Of a stretch of 64,000 nucleotides of DNA, positions 1 through 8,789 are shown one piece after another. This DNA is from an uncultured Pseudomonadales bacterium (GTDB taxonomy: Bacteria; Pseudomonadota; Gammaproteobacteria; Pseudomonadales; Azotimanducaceae): positions 3,394,291-3,458,290 of the forward strand of contig OY282460.1 in NCBI GenBank assembly GCA_958296295.1, given 5' to 3'. The notes under the pieces are model-generated. The model ran no database searches and was not told the DNA's origin. It saw only the letters and a list, made by a program, of their open reading frames with translations. A program made the translations under genes and the position numbers. Each line of letters opens with the position of its first letter. Position 1 is the first letter of the stretch.

Positions 1-500
1 TCAAACGGTGTTCGCGCGGTCTGCTCCAGCAGTGCGCTCAGTAGGCCGTTGGCTTCGGCGTCCACGGTTTCGGCGCCGAGGCGAACCCAGTATCGGCGTG
101 GCCCGGCAGGGCCGTCGGGCGCGCTGTGGGGTCGGGTGTCGCTGCCCGGCGTCCACACCACCAAAATGTCCCGGCCTTGCACCGTCTCCACGGAAGTCAC
201 TGGCTGGTAGTTCGGGTCCAGTCGGTTGCAGTGGCCGCGAATCCACTTTTGGGCAGCTTTGGCCTGCTTTGGGGAAAGACCGGCCGGCGGCAGTTCCGCT
301 ATGTCGTCCCGCTCCCGAACCCCAATCACGATGTAGCCGCCGTTGAGGTTCTGGTGGTCGTTGGCGAAGGCGCAGATGGTTTTGAGCGTTTGGTAGCCCG
401 TGGTCTTGGCGTTCCAACTGGCCTTGAACTCCACCCGCGCCGATTCCACCGCCCGGCAGTGGAGCAAGTCGTCGATATTGACCGGAAGCGTCCGACTCAT
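1..500 (-). CDS. AlbA_2 (Schlafen-like) domain protein, partial at window edge
   Basis: The reading frame opens with ATG at 500-498 and runs off the left edge without a stop, giving 166 codons. The product begins MSRTLPVNIDDLLHCRAVES. It then has the E-F-K-x-S-W and AFANDHQNLNGGYIVIGV stretches typical of the AlbA_2 domain (PF04326, Schlafen AlbA_2) found in transcriptional regulators and RecG-like ATPases. An acidic-lysine strand (VEFKASW) precedes the glycine-rich IVIGV strand, as in that family. The C-terminal part is outside the window, so a partner domain cannot be excluded. No operon partner is visible: the next gene upstream is a decayed gene on the other strand. The region about 50-90 bases before the start shares a repeat with the TlpA-like gene at 1701-3230. 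Domain call fairly sure, cellular role unknown. Confidence 0.7.
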   Translation of the reverse strand, partial: MSRTLPVNIDDLLHCRAVESARVEFKASWNAKTTGYQTLKTICAFANDHQNLNGGYIVIGVRERDDIAELPPAGLSPKQAKAAQKWIRGHCNRLDPNYQPVTSVETVQGRDILVVWTPGSDTRPHSAPDGPAGPRRYWVRLGAETVDAEANGLLSALLEQTARTPF

Positions 501-545
501 GGCGGGGCATCGACGGAAGTGAGAAGGCGTTGTCGCATGCGTTGA

Positions 546-592
546 CAACGGTTTGCGAACCATGCGCCATGCCATCGCCGAAAACAAGGTGC
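546..592. repeat. Dispersed upstream repeat, copy 1
   Basis: About 45 bases closely similar to 3267-3311, with the shared core GAACCATGCGCCATGCC and AACAAGGTGCCG. Both copies lie just upstream of a minus-strand gene start (500 and 3230). This looks like a duplicated promoter or regulatory segment, or the scar of a duplication. No protein is encoded across it. Confidence 0.5.
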
Positions 593-606
593 CGCGGCCA
601 CTCGGG

Positions 607-1525
607 CGGCGCGGTGGCGTTGACGATTCCCGCAGGCGCGTCGCGCACGGTGACGGCGCGATAGCTGGAGTCCGGCGACGCTACGTTGCGCGGTCGTCTC
701 GGCGACGGCGCCGGCAAGTGGCGGCTTGCCGTTTCCGCGAACCGGCCCATCGTTGTGATGAGCCTTGTCGAGAGTCCGGACGGCGGGTTGGCCAACGTCT
801 CCACGCGCCCGGCGACGGACGACGCGCTGCCGCTTCTTCTCGCCGGCCACCGCGACCCGCTGCGGGGGTTCGCGCGCATCGTCAACGCGTCGGACGTAGC
901 CGGCGAGGTGGTCATCCACGCCACGGACGACGCCGGGCGGCGCCTGGGGCCTGTCGCGCTGACGCTGGGCGCTGGGCGCGCCGCGCACTTCAACTCGGCG
1001 GATTTGGAGCAGGGCAACGCCGCGAAGGGGCTGTCCGGCGCGGTCGGCAGTGGCGTGGGCGACTGGCGCTTGGAGCTCGCCACCAGCTTGGACATCGAAC
1101 GGCTCGCCTACGCGCGCGGCCCCGGCGGATTTCTCGCCGCCACGCACGACGTCGCGCCGAGCGCGGGCGAGACGCACCGCGTGGCCACGTTCAACGCCGC
1201 GGGGAGCGATCCGGCGAGCGAGCTGCGGCTGGTCAACGCCGGCGCCGAGGACGCCGCCGTCACCATCGGCGGCAGGGACGACGCCGGTAGCCCTGCGCCT
1301 GAGGGTTCGTTGTCGCTGACGTTGCCGGCAGGGGAATCCCGCAACGTCACGGCGCAGCAACTCGAGGAGGGTGCCGCGGATCTGGCCGGGCGCTTCGGCG
1401 ACGGCCACGGCAGATGGCGGCTGACCATCGTGGCGAACGCGCCGATTCAAGTGATGAACCTGCTGCGAAGCACCACCGGCCGGTACGGCAATCTCTCCAC
1501 TTCGCCGGTGCTGTCGGCGCAGTAG
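607..1525 (+). pseudogene. Decayed secreted repeat protein (paralogue of the 55281-58928 N-terminus)
   Basis: The frame reads the same roughly 120-residue repeat seen four times at the N-terminus of the protein at 55281-58928. Diagnostic phrases are GDGAGKWRL, HFNSADLEQGNAAKGLSG, GDWRLELA and NLSTRP or NLSTSP, and two repeats are legible. It has no start codon or signal peptide. The usual TAxQLExG motif is interrupted by TAG at 662-664, where the paralogue has CAG, a single nonsense change. The left end fuses straight onto the 546-592 repeat. It is therefore a 5'-truncated, nonsense-mutated copy, though the downstream part (686-1525) is still open. Function of the repeat is unknown; it looks like an exported beta-rich domain. 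Confidence 0.7.
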
Positions 1526-1700
1526 GCCGTCACGCGGCATGCCGCGCATGTTGCCGCCGTTGGCGCGGCCACAGGTTTTGGCAGAGGGCCGGTGCCGGTG
1601 CCCATGTAGCCCGGGGCGGCGACGCCGAGGAACGCGGCGAGACGGCCGCGTTCCTCGTGGAAGCGCTAAGCGACTGGGCTGCGCTCCGGGAAGGTCGCTA

Positions 1701-3230
1701 TTACGCCTCGGTGGCGCTGGGCGCGGCCTCCCCCCCGTTCACTTGCTTTTCGATCAGCGCCGCGAATTCGTCGGAAAGGTCGTGCGTGCGCGCTTGGATC
1801 ACGCCGTCGCCGTCCACCAGCACATAGGTCGGGTAGGCGCGCACGTCCCACTGCTCGCCCAATTCGCTTTTCTCGCCCACATGCCAGTTCGGCCACGGCA
1901 TCGGCTCGCCCACTTGGAACTCGGTGACCTCCTCCAACTCCTCATCAACGCTCACCGACAACAAAACGAAACGTTCCGGTGGCAGCTCCGCCACCATGTC
2001 GCGCAACTTCGGCAATGCGGCCACGCAAGGCCCGCACCAAGTGGCCCAGAAGTCGATGAGCACGACTTTGCCGGCGTAGTTGGCCAACTCGTCCTCCGTA
2101 CCGTCCAGCCGTTTGGCCGTCACCGCCGGCAGCGTGCCGCCCACCGTGGTGTGTTTGATGCGGTACACGAGATCGGCCTCCACCTCCGTCATGGGGCGGG
2201 GCGCCGGTTCGCCCTCGCTATCGTAGACGCGCGGGTCGAGGAGTTCCTCTTCTTCAACGCCGGTGGAAAGACCGGTCGCCGCCGCCAACGCTCTTTCGCG
2301 CAACGCGGCTCGATCCTCGCGCGTGGTGGAGAAAGCGTCCGCCGAGAGCAAGAGCCCTTTGGCCAGGAAGTAGCGGGCGGTGGCCCGGACGACCGGATCC
2401 ACGGCGTCGTTGGCCAGCGTCTCGATGAAGGCGTCCGTCTCTTCGTCGCCTTGGTATCTGCCGCGGTCCAAAGTGCCGAGCACCGAGGCCCAGTCGTCGA
2501 AGTCCGGAAAGTGCATCAGCAACGTGTTGGCAGCCCGGTGAACGTAGGCGCTGGCGTTCGGCGATCGCGCGACGAGGAGAAACTCCGCCGCCTCGCGGCG
2601 CTTGGCGTCGCCGTCGACGTCGAGCAGGGCAAGCGCCGCGGCGATCGCTCGCAACGCGGGTGGCGGATCGCCGAGAGCTTCCGTTTCTTGCTCTTGCTCC
2701 TCTTCCGTGTCCGCCGCCTCGTCGATAGCCGCCTTGCGCTCGTCCCACTTTTCGCGTGCCGCGAGGTACTCTTCCACCAAGGGCCAATCGGGCCCCAACG
2801 CCTTGGCCAAAGCGTTCGCGCCCATTGTCATCACCTCATCGGCGCCGTCGAACGCGCCGCGCGGATGCGACATGAGAAACTCCGCTGCCGCCTCAAGCTG
2901 CGGGTGGTCGTCCGTTGCGATGATGGCCTTGGCGGCCCCGACCGCGAGCATGATGTCCGGGTGTTCGCCGCGCTCCATCTCCCGGCGATTCCGCTTTTCC
3001 TCCGGCGGGATGTCCGCGCTTCGTATCTCCCCGTCCATCACGTGCCACGCGGTGTCCGTGTCGATATACGCCTGCACCAGTTTCCAGTTCTCGTCGCCGG
3101 CCGGGCCGGTCGCGGATTCCGCCCCGGAGGGCGCTGGCCGGTCGCAGGCCGCGACGAACAGGACGCTTGCCGCGCCGATCAGCCGGATCGCCCGCAGGCT
3201 CTGCCGGGCAGGCTTGTTTGTGCCATCCAT
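1701..3230 (-). CDS. TlpA-like thioredoxin-fold lipoprotein
   Basis: 509 residues. The start ATG at 3230 follows a GGGAG ribosome site and gives a lipoprotein signal: a hydrophobic stretch ending LFVAAC with the lipid-acceptor Cys near residue 30. Upstream in-frame codons would add a non-signal extension, so they were rejected. Residues about 50-330 are an acidic, helical, low-similarity region. The C-terminal about 150 residues form a TlpA/ResA-type thioredoxin domain with the redox motif WATWCGPC and a downstream cis-proline region (VRAYPTYVLVDGDG). Family members are membrane-tethered thiol-disulfide reductases facing the periplasm, used for example in cytochrome c maturation. The long N-terminal domain is larger than in ordinary TlpA and is not recognised. 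It stands alone, with no cytochrome maturation genes nearby. Confidence 0.8.
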   Translation of the reverse strand: MDGTNKPARQSLRAIRLIGAASVLFVAACDRPAPSGAESATGPAGDENWKLVQAYIDTDTAWHVMDGEIRSADIPPEEKRNRREMERGEHPDIMLAVGAAKAIIATDDHPQLEAAAEFLMSHPRGAFDGADEVMTMGANALAKALGPDWPLVEEYLAAREKWDERKAAIDEAADTEEEQEQETEALGDPPPALRAIAAALALLDVDGDAKRREAAEFLLVARSPNASAYVHRAANTLLMHFPDFDDWASVLGTLDRGRYQGDEETDAFIETLANDAVDPVVRATARYFLAKGLLLSADAFSTTREDRAALRERALAAATGLSTGVEEEELLDPRVYDSEGEPAPRPMTEVEADLVYRIKHTTVGGTLPAVTAKRLDGTEDELANYAGKVVLIDFWATWCGPCVAALPKLRDMVAELPPERFVLLSVSVDEELEEVTEFQVGEPMPWPNWHVGEKSELGEQWDVRAYPTYVLVDGDGVIQARTHDLSDEFAALIEKQVNGGEAAPSATEA

Positions 3231-3266
3231 ATTCGCTCCCTCGCTCCTCGGATCGCTCGCGTTGGT

Positions 3267-3311
3267 CAACGGTTCACGAACCATGCGCCATGCCGCTGCG
3301 AAAAACAAGGT
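3267..3311. repeat. Dispersed upstream repeat, copy 2
   Basis: Second copy of the segment at 546-592, about 40 bases ahead of the TlpA-like gene start. On the minus strand it contains the small palindrome GGTTCGTGAACC, which is imperfect in copy 1. A shared operator or promoter segment is possible but unproven. Confidence 0.5.
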
Positions 3312-3449
3312 GCCGCTCGGTCGGTCAGGCTCGGTCGGTCGGGTGTGCGACGTTTTGGGCGCGGAGTCGGCGGAGTGCAAGAACCGCCACATGGGAGAAG
3401 TCGCACAAGCGGGTAACCGCCTGCGGCCACCCGGCCTGACAGCGATGGT

Positions 3450-5420
3450 CTACCCGCGCAGGAACGCCTCGGCGTCCCGCAGGTAGCCGAGCCGTTCCAT
3501 GACCTCGCCGTGGGCGTCCACCAGTGCCTTCACCTGCCCCCGCGTAAGCGCCGTCCGCCACGATCCCGCCACGCCGGCACGGAAGAACGAGGGCGCCGCC
3601 AGCAACTTCTCCACGAAGCCGTCCTGCTCCTCCTGCGCGCGCAAGCGGGGGAACGCGGCGTGCCCGATGGCGCGTTCGAGCCGCGCATCGTCCCATTCCA
3701 ACCCGGCGAAGCGGACGATCGCCCCGAATCCGGAGCATGGGTCCTTCAGCAGGTCCTCGTAGCGAGCGACGTGGATCGACAGCTCCGATTGCGCCGTCCA
3801 GCTCGACACATGGCCGCTCCAGGTCGTCATCGCTTCCGGCAAATGCTCGGAGATGCCGCGGACCGAGGCCGGGTCGCTGGCCGCCGGGTCGGCCATCAAC
3901 CGGATGATGTGGTCGATGGACCGATTCGCGTGATGTGCGAACGAGACCGCGACGTCCAGAGGATTGCGGACCAGGTACACGACACCCGCGGTCCCGCCGC
4001 GCCGGAACCGCGCCGGGCCGTCCGGAACGCGGTACGCCTCGTGGGTCTTGCCGAAAAATCGGCCGTCGCGGTGAAACGTCTCCCCCGAGACCGTCCCGGA
4101 GGCGAAGACCTTCTCGGCCAGGAACCCTCGCAATCGCGCCCGATACCGTGCCACTTCTGCGTCGGTCAGGTCCGAGGAGTTGATCCCGAAGAATTCGTCG
4201 AACAGGTCGCGGCTGTTGTACCGACTGCCGGCGAGCGCATTGATCGACGCCGGCTCGTCGTCCTCGCGCAGATAGTTGGTCAGCACCGCCCGCAGCCACG
4301 TATTGCCGGATTTGGGATAAGAAGCGAGCCAGACGATGCCCCGCCCGGATGCACCGGCGCCGCCGTCGCCGGTGCGAGCGCAGGATGGCGCCGCCGCGAC
4401 GCGATCATGCCGGCGCGGGACCGGGACCGACGGAGGACGCCGGCCCGGCGAGCGGCGGAACGCCGTCGGCAGCTCCGGAGGCGTCTTCTTCCGCGCTTCC
4501 CCGTCATCGGACGGCCCGGCCTTGCACAGGTGCGCCTCGATACGATCCGTCAGCGCCTCCAGCAGGAACGGGTTCCTGGGCCTCACCACCCGCCCCAACG
4601 GCACGCTCCGCGCCATCGTCGTGACGGCGCGGAAGTGCGCGGGGCGTTGTCCCAGCGCGTCCATCACCCGCCGGTAGTGGCCGTACCGCCAAAACGTCCA
4701 GAAGGCGGCGCTGGGCGACACGGATTCGATGGCGATGTCCGGCCGTTTCTCGGCATTCAGCACGAAGGCGGCGCGCACGGGCAGCGGCGTTGCGCAGTGC
4801 CGCTCCGCTCGCACCCAGTACTTCTCCATGTCTCGCCGTACCCTTGCGCGGGCCCTCGGCCGCCACTTCATCTTGTCCAGCGTGTGCGCCCACAACCGCT
4901 GGTGCGCGAACGCGGGCAGCGCCAGGGGACGACCGCCGGCGTCCAGCATCACGCCGGTCACGTCGTCGGCGAGCAAGGGGTAGCCGCGCTCGACGAGCGC
5001 CGCGGCCAGCGACGACTTGCCGATGCCACTCCTGCCGAGCAGCAGCACCGCGCCGGCCTCGGTGGCGACGGCGGCGGCGTGCAGCGTGGCCACGCCGCGC
5101 TGCTGCAGGAGAGTGGTGAACGGGAGGCCGGCGCAGAAGAGGCCGACGACGTCATCGTCGCCCCCGATCGGCTCGATCAACACGTCCCGGCCATTGGTGA
5201 CTAGATATCGGGCGACGCCTTCGACAAGCATGAGAAAGGCGCCGGATCGGGCTTCTCCGATGGGCGTGCGGGTTACGTTGCCGGAGCCGGCAGGGAGTGT
5301 TGCGGGAACGGCACCGAGGCGAACCGTCACGTCGGGTTCGGCGGAGGGTCCGGGCAGTGGCTCGGACGGCAGGGCGATGGCCGAGCACACCCGCAGGCCG
5401 TAGGCTCGGTACTCTCGCAC
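3450..5420 (-). CDS. HPr-kinase-like lasso peptide kinase fused to PAPS-dependent sulfotransferase
   Basis: 656 residues in two domains. Residues 1-310 match the HPr-kinase-like proteins of lasso clusters: Walker A loop GRSGIGKSS at 129-137, then LLADDVTG with the acidic pair expected in the HprK fold. Characterised relatives (the paeninodin and pseudomycoidin kinases) phosphorylate the C-terminal Ser of the precursor. After a proline/arginine-rich linker (about 310-360) comes a Sulfotransfer_1 domain with the 5'-phosphosulfate loop SYPKSGNTWLR (about 365-375) and the 3'-phosphate-binding segment VVYLVRNPLDVAVSFAHH. The same two domains are separate neighbouring genes at 43259-44215 and 42335-43243, which supports a genuine fusion. 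It starts 43 bases after the precursor at 5464-5637, in the same orientation, so it probably acts on that peptide. Whether both domains act on one peptide is inference. Confidence 0.82.
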   Translation of the reverse strand: MREYRAYGLRVCSAIALPSEPLPGPSAEPDVTVRLGAVPATLPAGSGNVTRTPIGEARSGAFLMLVEGVARYLVTNGRDVLIEPIGGDDDVVGLFCAGLPFTTLLQQRGVATLHAAAVATEAGAVLLLGRSGIGKSSLAAALVERGYPLLADDVTGVMLDAGGRPLALPAFAHQRLWAHTLDKMKWRPRARARVRRDMEKYWVRAERHCATPLPVRAAFVLNAEKRPDIAIESVSPSAAFWTFWRYGHYRRVMDALGQRPAHFRAVTTMARSVPLGRVVRPRNPFLLEALTDRIEAHLCKAGPSDDGEARKKTPPELPTAFRRSPGRRPPSVPVPRRHDRVAAAPSCARTGDGGAGASGRGIVWLASYPKSGNTWLRAVLTNYLREDDEPASINALAGSRYNSRDLFDEFFGINSSDLTDAEVARYRARLRGFLAEKVFASGTVSGETFHRDGRFFGKTHEAYRVPDGPARFRRGGTAGVVYLVRNPLDVAVSFAHHANRSIDHIIRLMADPAASDPASVRGISEHLPEAMTTWSGHVSSWTAQSELSIHVARYEDLLKDPCSGFGAIVRFAGLEWDDARLERAIGHAAFPRLRAQEEQDGFVEKLLAAPSFFRAGVAGSWRTALTRGQVKALVDAHGEVMERLGYLRDAEAFLRG

Positions 5421-5463
5421 CGGCCCGCTTGAGAGCTGTTGTATATCGGGTCTTCGCAGGTGC

Positions 5464-5637
5464 TTAGTTGAAGGAGTCGTTGTATGCAGAGTCTTCGTAG
5501 GTGCCGCCGTCTTTTTGCAGGGTCGATTCGAAAACGTTGCCCTCGGTCGTGATGGTCGGCTTGGACCAAGGCCGTTTCTCTGGCGTGTCGGCTACGACCT
5601 CCGCCGGATCGAGAGGCTTTTGCCTGTGGTTATCCAC
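5464..5637 (-). CDS. Lasso peptide precursor, subtype 1
   Basis: 57 residues. The start is taken as GTG at 5637 because AAGGAGGAG lies 9 bases ahead. The longer frame from 5658 would place its own start inside that ribosome site. This start also puts the key Trp at residue 24, matching the other precursors (22-23). The leader ends RPWSKPTITTEGNVFESTL and fits the lasso rule Tyr/Trp-x2-Pro-x-Leu/Ile-x3-Gly-x5-Thr exactly, with Thr at position -2. The predicted core is QKDGGTYEDSAYNDSFN, where Glu8 or Asp9 could close the ring. Gln at position 1 is unusual, since Gly, Ala, Ser or Cys is the norm. It sits between the cyclase (5773-7638) and the kinase-sulfotransferase fusion. The C-terminus is Asn, so the usual C-terminal-Ser phosphorylation cannot apply unless Ser15 is used. 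Confidence 0.82.
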   Translation of the reverse strand: MDNHRQKPLDPAEVVADTPEKRPWSKPTITTEGNVFESTLQKDGGTYEDSAYNDSFN

Positions 5638-5670
5638 GATGATGGTCTCCTCCTTCACAAGAGCTGCTAC

Positions 5671-5684
5671 TTTATACCATAAAT
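5671..5684 (-). promoter_or_regulatory. Candidate promoter -10 element for the 5464-5637 precursor
   Basis: The minus strand reads ATGGTATAAAGTAG. TATAAA is a good -10 box, with a TGG extension just before it, 25-35 bases ahead of the ribosome site. No convincing -35 box was found. It implies the precursor can be transcribed independently of the cyclase upstream. Confidence 0.4.
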
Positions 5685-5772
5685 GAACGTAGCCGCGGAT
5701 ACAGTCGGCGCCTCTTGGTCGGAGCCGCCCCCTGCCGGTAGCGGAATCCGGGCGGCGGCGTAGCGGTCCCGT

Positions 5773-7638
5773 TCAGAAGTCGAGTAGCCTCAGTGCATTC
5801 ATGATGGGTTTGGGTTGTGGCTTCGCCTGGAAGCGGGCGGCGTCCAGGCGCTCCCACAGCCGCGGCATGTCGACGTAGCGTGTACGCGCGGGCGTGCAGG
5901 CGGCCAGCAAGCGCCGGATCATGGGAAACGCCTCCACGAAGGCATCCATCACCGCCTCGTAGCGAGCCGCATCATTCGGGCCCCGGCTCCAGCAGACCTC
6001 CGGCGGGAGCACCGCCCGCAATCCGTGGCGAAACAGCCAGCGGCCCCAGCGTCCGCGCCGGAACTGTTCCGGCGGCAACCCCAGGGCGAACTCCAGCAGC
6101 CGCCGGTCCAGCAGCGGATAACGATACTCGATGCCCCGCCGCGCGCCGCTCGCCGCCCACCCCTCGATGCGCGCGCTCAGATGCCCGGCTTGCAGATGCT
6201 GCAATTGCGTGGGCCGCACCCCGACCGCCCGCCCCCACGATGTGGCCAGGGGCTTCGCCCGCCGCGCGAACGCCGGGTCTATGAGCCAACGCCGATACAT
6301 CCCCTTGCCGGCACGCAGCCGATGGAGCGTGAACGGCAGAGCGGGATGCAGGAGCGGCAGCACGATGCCCGCCAGAAAACGCGGCACCCAGGCGTCCTGA
6401 TCACGGTATTCGGCGGCGAGCCGCCGCCAGCGTCCGCTCAGCAGCAAATGCTGCCGGTACCCCCGACCGTGGAACGACACGCCCTCGTCCCCGCCCCAGC
6501 CTGACAGCAGCACCCGCACACCCCGCGCCGCGGCGTGGCGCTGCACGATCTCCTCGTTCAGGTGGACCTGCACCCCAGGCAGGGTCCCGTCGAGCCGCAA
6601 CACGTCCAGAACGTCGTCGGGAGTCGGCGCGCCGTAGCATGTCTGCAATCCCTCCTGGGCGCACACCGCATCGACCAAGGCGTATTCCCCCGCGTGCTCC
6701 GGCTTCGGCGGCCTGGCGCCGGGCTCCGGCAGCCACGTGAAGGCGGGCGGCGGCGGGTGTCCTTGACGCCGCACCTCGCGCGCGGCGAGCACCGCAACGC
6801 TGGACGAATCCAGGCCGCCGCTCAGATGCACGCCCACGGGGCCGCCGTGCAGGCGGTCGCGCACCGCCTGCGTGTAGAGGTCGAGAAGCTGCTCCGCATA
6901 GGCGTCGTCCGACGCGGGCCGCGCCGCCGGCGCCCGCTCGGGATGCCAATACTGCTCGACTCGCGCCCGGGGGCCGCCCGATCCATCCTCGGGCCGCCCC
7001 GCCTCGACGGTGAGCGTATGGCCCGGCGGCAGCTTGCGCACCGCGGCGAAGAACGTGCGGTCGCCGCTCAGTAGCGTCTGGACGGTCAGATAGGTAGCCA
7101 CCACCCGTTCGTCCAGCGCATCGGAAACGTCCGGCGCGGCGAGCACCGCTTCCACGGCGCTGGCGAAGACGAAGCGCCGCGTCGTCAGCGCGTAATAGAA
7201 GGGCCGAGCGCCGACGTGGTCCCGGGCGCAGAACAGCGTGCGCCGGCGCCTATCCCGGACCGCAAAGGCATAGTCGCCGAGCAGGTGGTGCGGGCAGTCC
7301 CGGCCCCAGCGCATGAAGGCCCGGAGGATCAGCTCGGCATCGGCGAGGCCGGCGCGCTCGGGAAGGGGAACGCCGAGCGCATCGCAGAGCGCGTCGCGGT
7401 CGTCGAGACGGGCATCCGCGGCCACCACGAGGCCGGCGCCGTGGTCAACGGGGAACGGGTGCGCGGGGCGGCCGGACGGGCCGGGCTCCGGGCTTGGCGC
7501 GCCCCGGCACCCGAGGCCGATCCCGCCTTCCGTCCACGTCGCGCGTTCCGGGCCGCGGTCGGCGAGCGCGGCCAGCATGGCGTCCAGCGCCTCCGCGCCG
7601 CTCGCCCCGCCCACGGTTCCGCAGATTGCGATCGTCAT
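5773..7638 (-). CDS. Lasso peptide cyclase (asparagine-synthetase-like), copy 1
   Basis: 621 residues from ATG at 7638 (MTIAICG). The open frame extends to 8418, but the extra N-terminal part is the remnant of another cyclase copy, so it was cut. Residues 1-200 are a glutamine-amidotransferase-like (Ntn) domain with the early Cys (AICG) and the LLGDYAFAV and FCARDHVGARPFYYA blocks. Residues 230-600 are the synthetase domain with the ATP pyrophosphatase loop SGGLDSSS and the VLLSGWGGDEG and YRYPLLDRRLLEFALG motifs. Lasso cyclases of this family adenylate the Asp/Glu side chain and form the macrolactam with the core N-terminus. It lies directly downstream of a dead cyclase and upstream of the 5464-5637 precursor. 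All the active-site motifs I can read are intact. Confidence 0.9.
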   Translation of the reverse strand: MTIAICGTVGGASGAEALDAMLAALADRGPERATWTEGGIGLGCRGAPSPEPGPSGRPAHPFPVDHGAGLVVAADARLDDRDALCDALGVPLPERAGLADAELILRAFMRWGRDCPHHLLGDYAFAVRDRRRRTLFCARDHVGARPFYYALTTRRFVFASAVEAVLAAPDVSDALDERVVATYLTVQTLLSGDRTFFAAVRKLPPGHTLTVEAGRPEDGSGGPRARVEQYWHPERAPAARPASDDAYAEQLLDLYTQAVRDRLHGGPVGVHLSGGLDSSSVAVLAAREVRRQGHPPPPAFTWLPEPGARPPKPEHAGEYALVDAVCAQEGLQTCYGAPTPDDVLDVLRLDGTLPGVQVHLNEEIVQRHAAARGVRVLLSGWGGDEGVSFHGRGYRQHLLLSGRWRRLAAEYRDQDAWVPRFLAGIVLPLLHPALPFTLHRLRAGKGMYRRWLIDPAFARRAKPLATSWGRAVGVRPTQLQHLQAGHLSARIEGWAASGARRGIEYRYPLLDRRLLEFALGLPPEQFRRGRWGRWLFRHGLRAVLPPEVCWSRGPNDAARYEAVMDAFVEAFPMIRRLLAACTPARTRYVDMPRLWERLDAARFQAKPQPKPIMNALRLLDF

Positions 7639-7679
7639 GGCGAAGTCGGGCTCGGCATCTCCAACGGCCGTCCACACTA

Positions 7680-8789
7680 CCGAAACACTCGACGCAGCGC
7701 CACTTTCGGTCCGCTCGGGCAAGGGCTTCGCCCGCCGCGCGAACGCCGGGTCGATGAGCCAGCGCCGGCGCGGCTCCTTGCGCCGCCACAGCCGGCGGAG
7801 GCTGCCGGGCAGGTCTGGATGCGCGAGCGACAGCACAGGAAGCGGCGCGGACCCTTGCCGTGCGCGCCACTCGGCGCAGAGCCTCGCCCAATGCCCGCGG
7901 AGCCGCAGGCGCTCGTAGTATCCGCGGCCCTTGCAGGAAACGCCCCGTCCCCGCCCCACCCCGACAGCAGCACGCGCACGCCTCGTTCTGCGGCGCAACG
8001 CTGCACGGTGGAAGACCTGCGGCCCTTCCTGTTCGCATACTGCATCCATGAGGCGTATTCCGGCGCATGGCCCTCGCCGGGCGGTTGGCCGCCAGCTCCG
8101 GTATCCAACTGAAGGCAAGCGGCGACGGACGGCCCTGGGGCCGCAGCTCGCGGGCCGCGAGCACCGCGGTGGCCGGGAGGCAGCTTGCGCAATGCCTGGA
8201 AGAACGTGCGGGCCGGTGAACGGAAACCGATTCTGGTCAAGTACGCCGCCACCGTGTGGCTTCGTCCAGCTCGCAGGAGACTCCCGGCCCGGCGAGGGCG
8301 GCTTCCACCGTACTGGCGAAGATGAAGCGGTCCGGCGTCCGGGCGTAGTAGAAGGGCCGGACACCAACAGGGTCCCGCGCGCAGAACAGCAGACGGTTGC
8401 GCGCGTCCCACACGGCAAAGGCGTAATCGCCGAACAGGTGGTTCGGGCAGTCCCGCCCCCAGCGGGTGCAGGCCCGGAGGATCAGGTCACCGTCCGTCAG
8501 GCCGGTGCGTTCCACGCAGGGCACGCCGAGCGTGGCGCAGAGCGCACCCTGATCGTCGAGCCGGGCGTCTGCGCCCAGGACCAGGCCCGCATCACGGTCG
8601 AAGTGCAGCGGAGGTTCGGCCCGGTCTCTCCCGGTGACGGAAGCGGGAAGGCGCCAGACACCCCAGGCCGACCGTCCCCTCCGTCCACCGCGCACCGTCC
8701 TCCCCGGGGTCGCCGAGCGCCGCCAGCATGGCGTCCAGCCCGTGCGCTTCACCCGCCTCGCGCAGATGGAACCCGCAGATCGCGTTCAT
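7680..8789 (-). pseudogene. Lasso cyclase pseudogene, internally deleted and frameshifted
   Basis: It begins normally with ATG at 8789 (MNAICGFHLREAG), overlapping the RRE stop codon. It then changes frame near 8650, again near 8240 and again further on. The amidotransferase half is readable (FGDYAFAVWDARNRLLFCA). After RKLPPGH the stretch that should carry SGGLDSS is missing and the sequence resumes at RELRPQGRPSPLAFSW. Later fragments VLLSGWGGD and IDPAFARRAKPL follow in two further frames. It stops at about 7680, where it joins the upstream flank of the intact cyclase. Without the pyrophosphatase loop it cannot cyclise. Its position suggests this was the original partner of the RRE at 8786-9124 before copy 1 took over. 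Confidence 0.85.

Noticed and set aside
5773..8418. Reading the first cyclase as one 881-residue protein
   Set aside because: Its first about 260 codons mix frames of a dead cyclase. The intact protein starts at MTIAICG (7638), matching the other cyclases.
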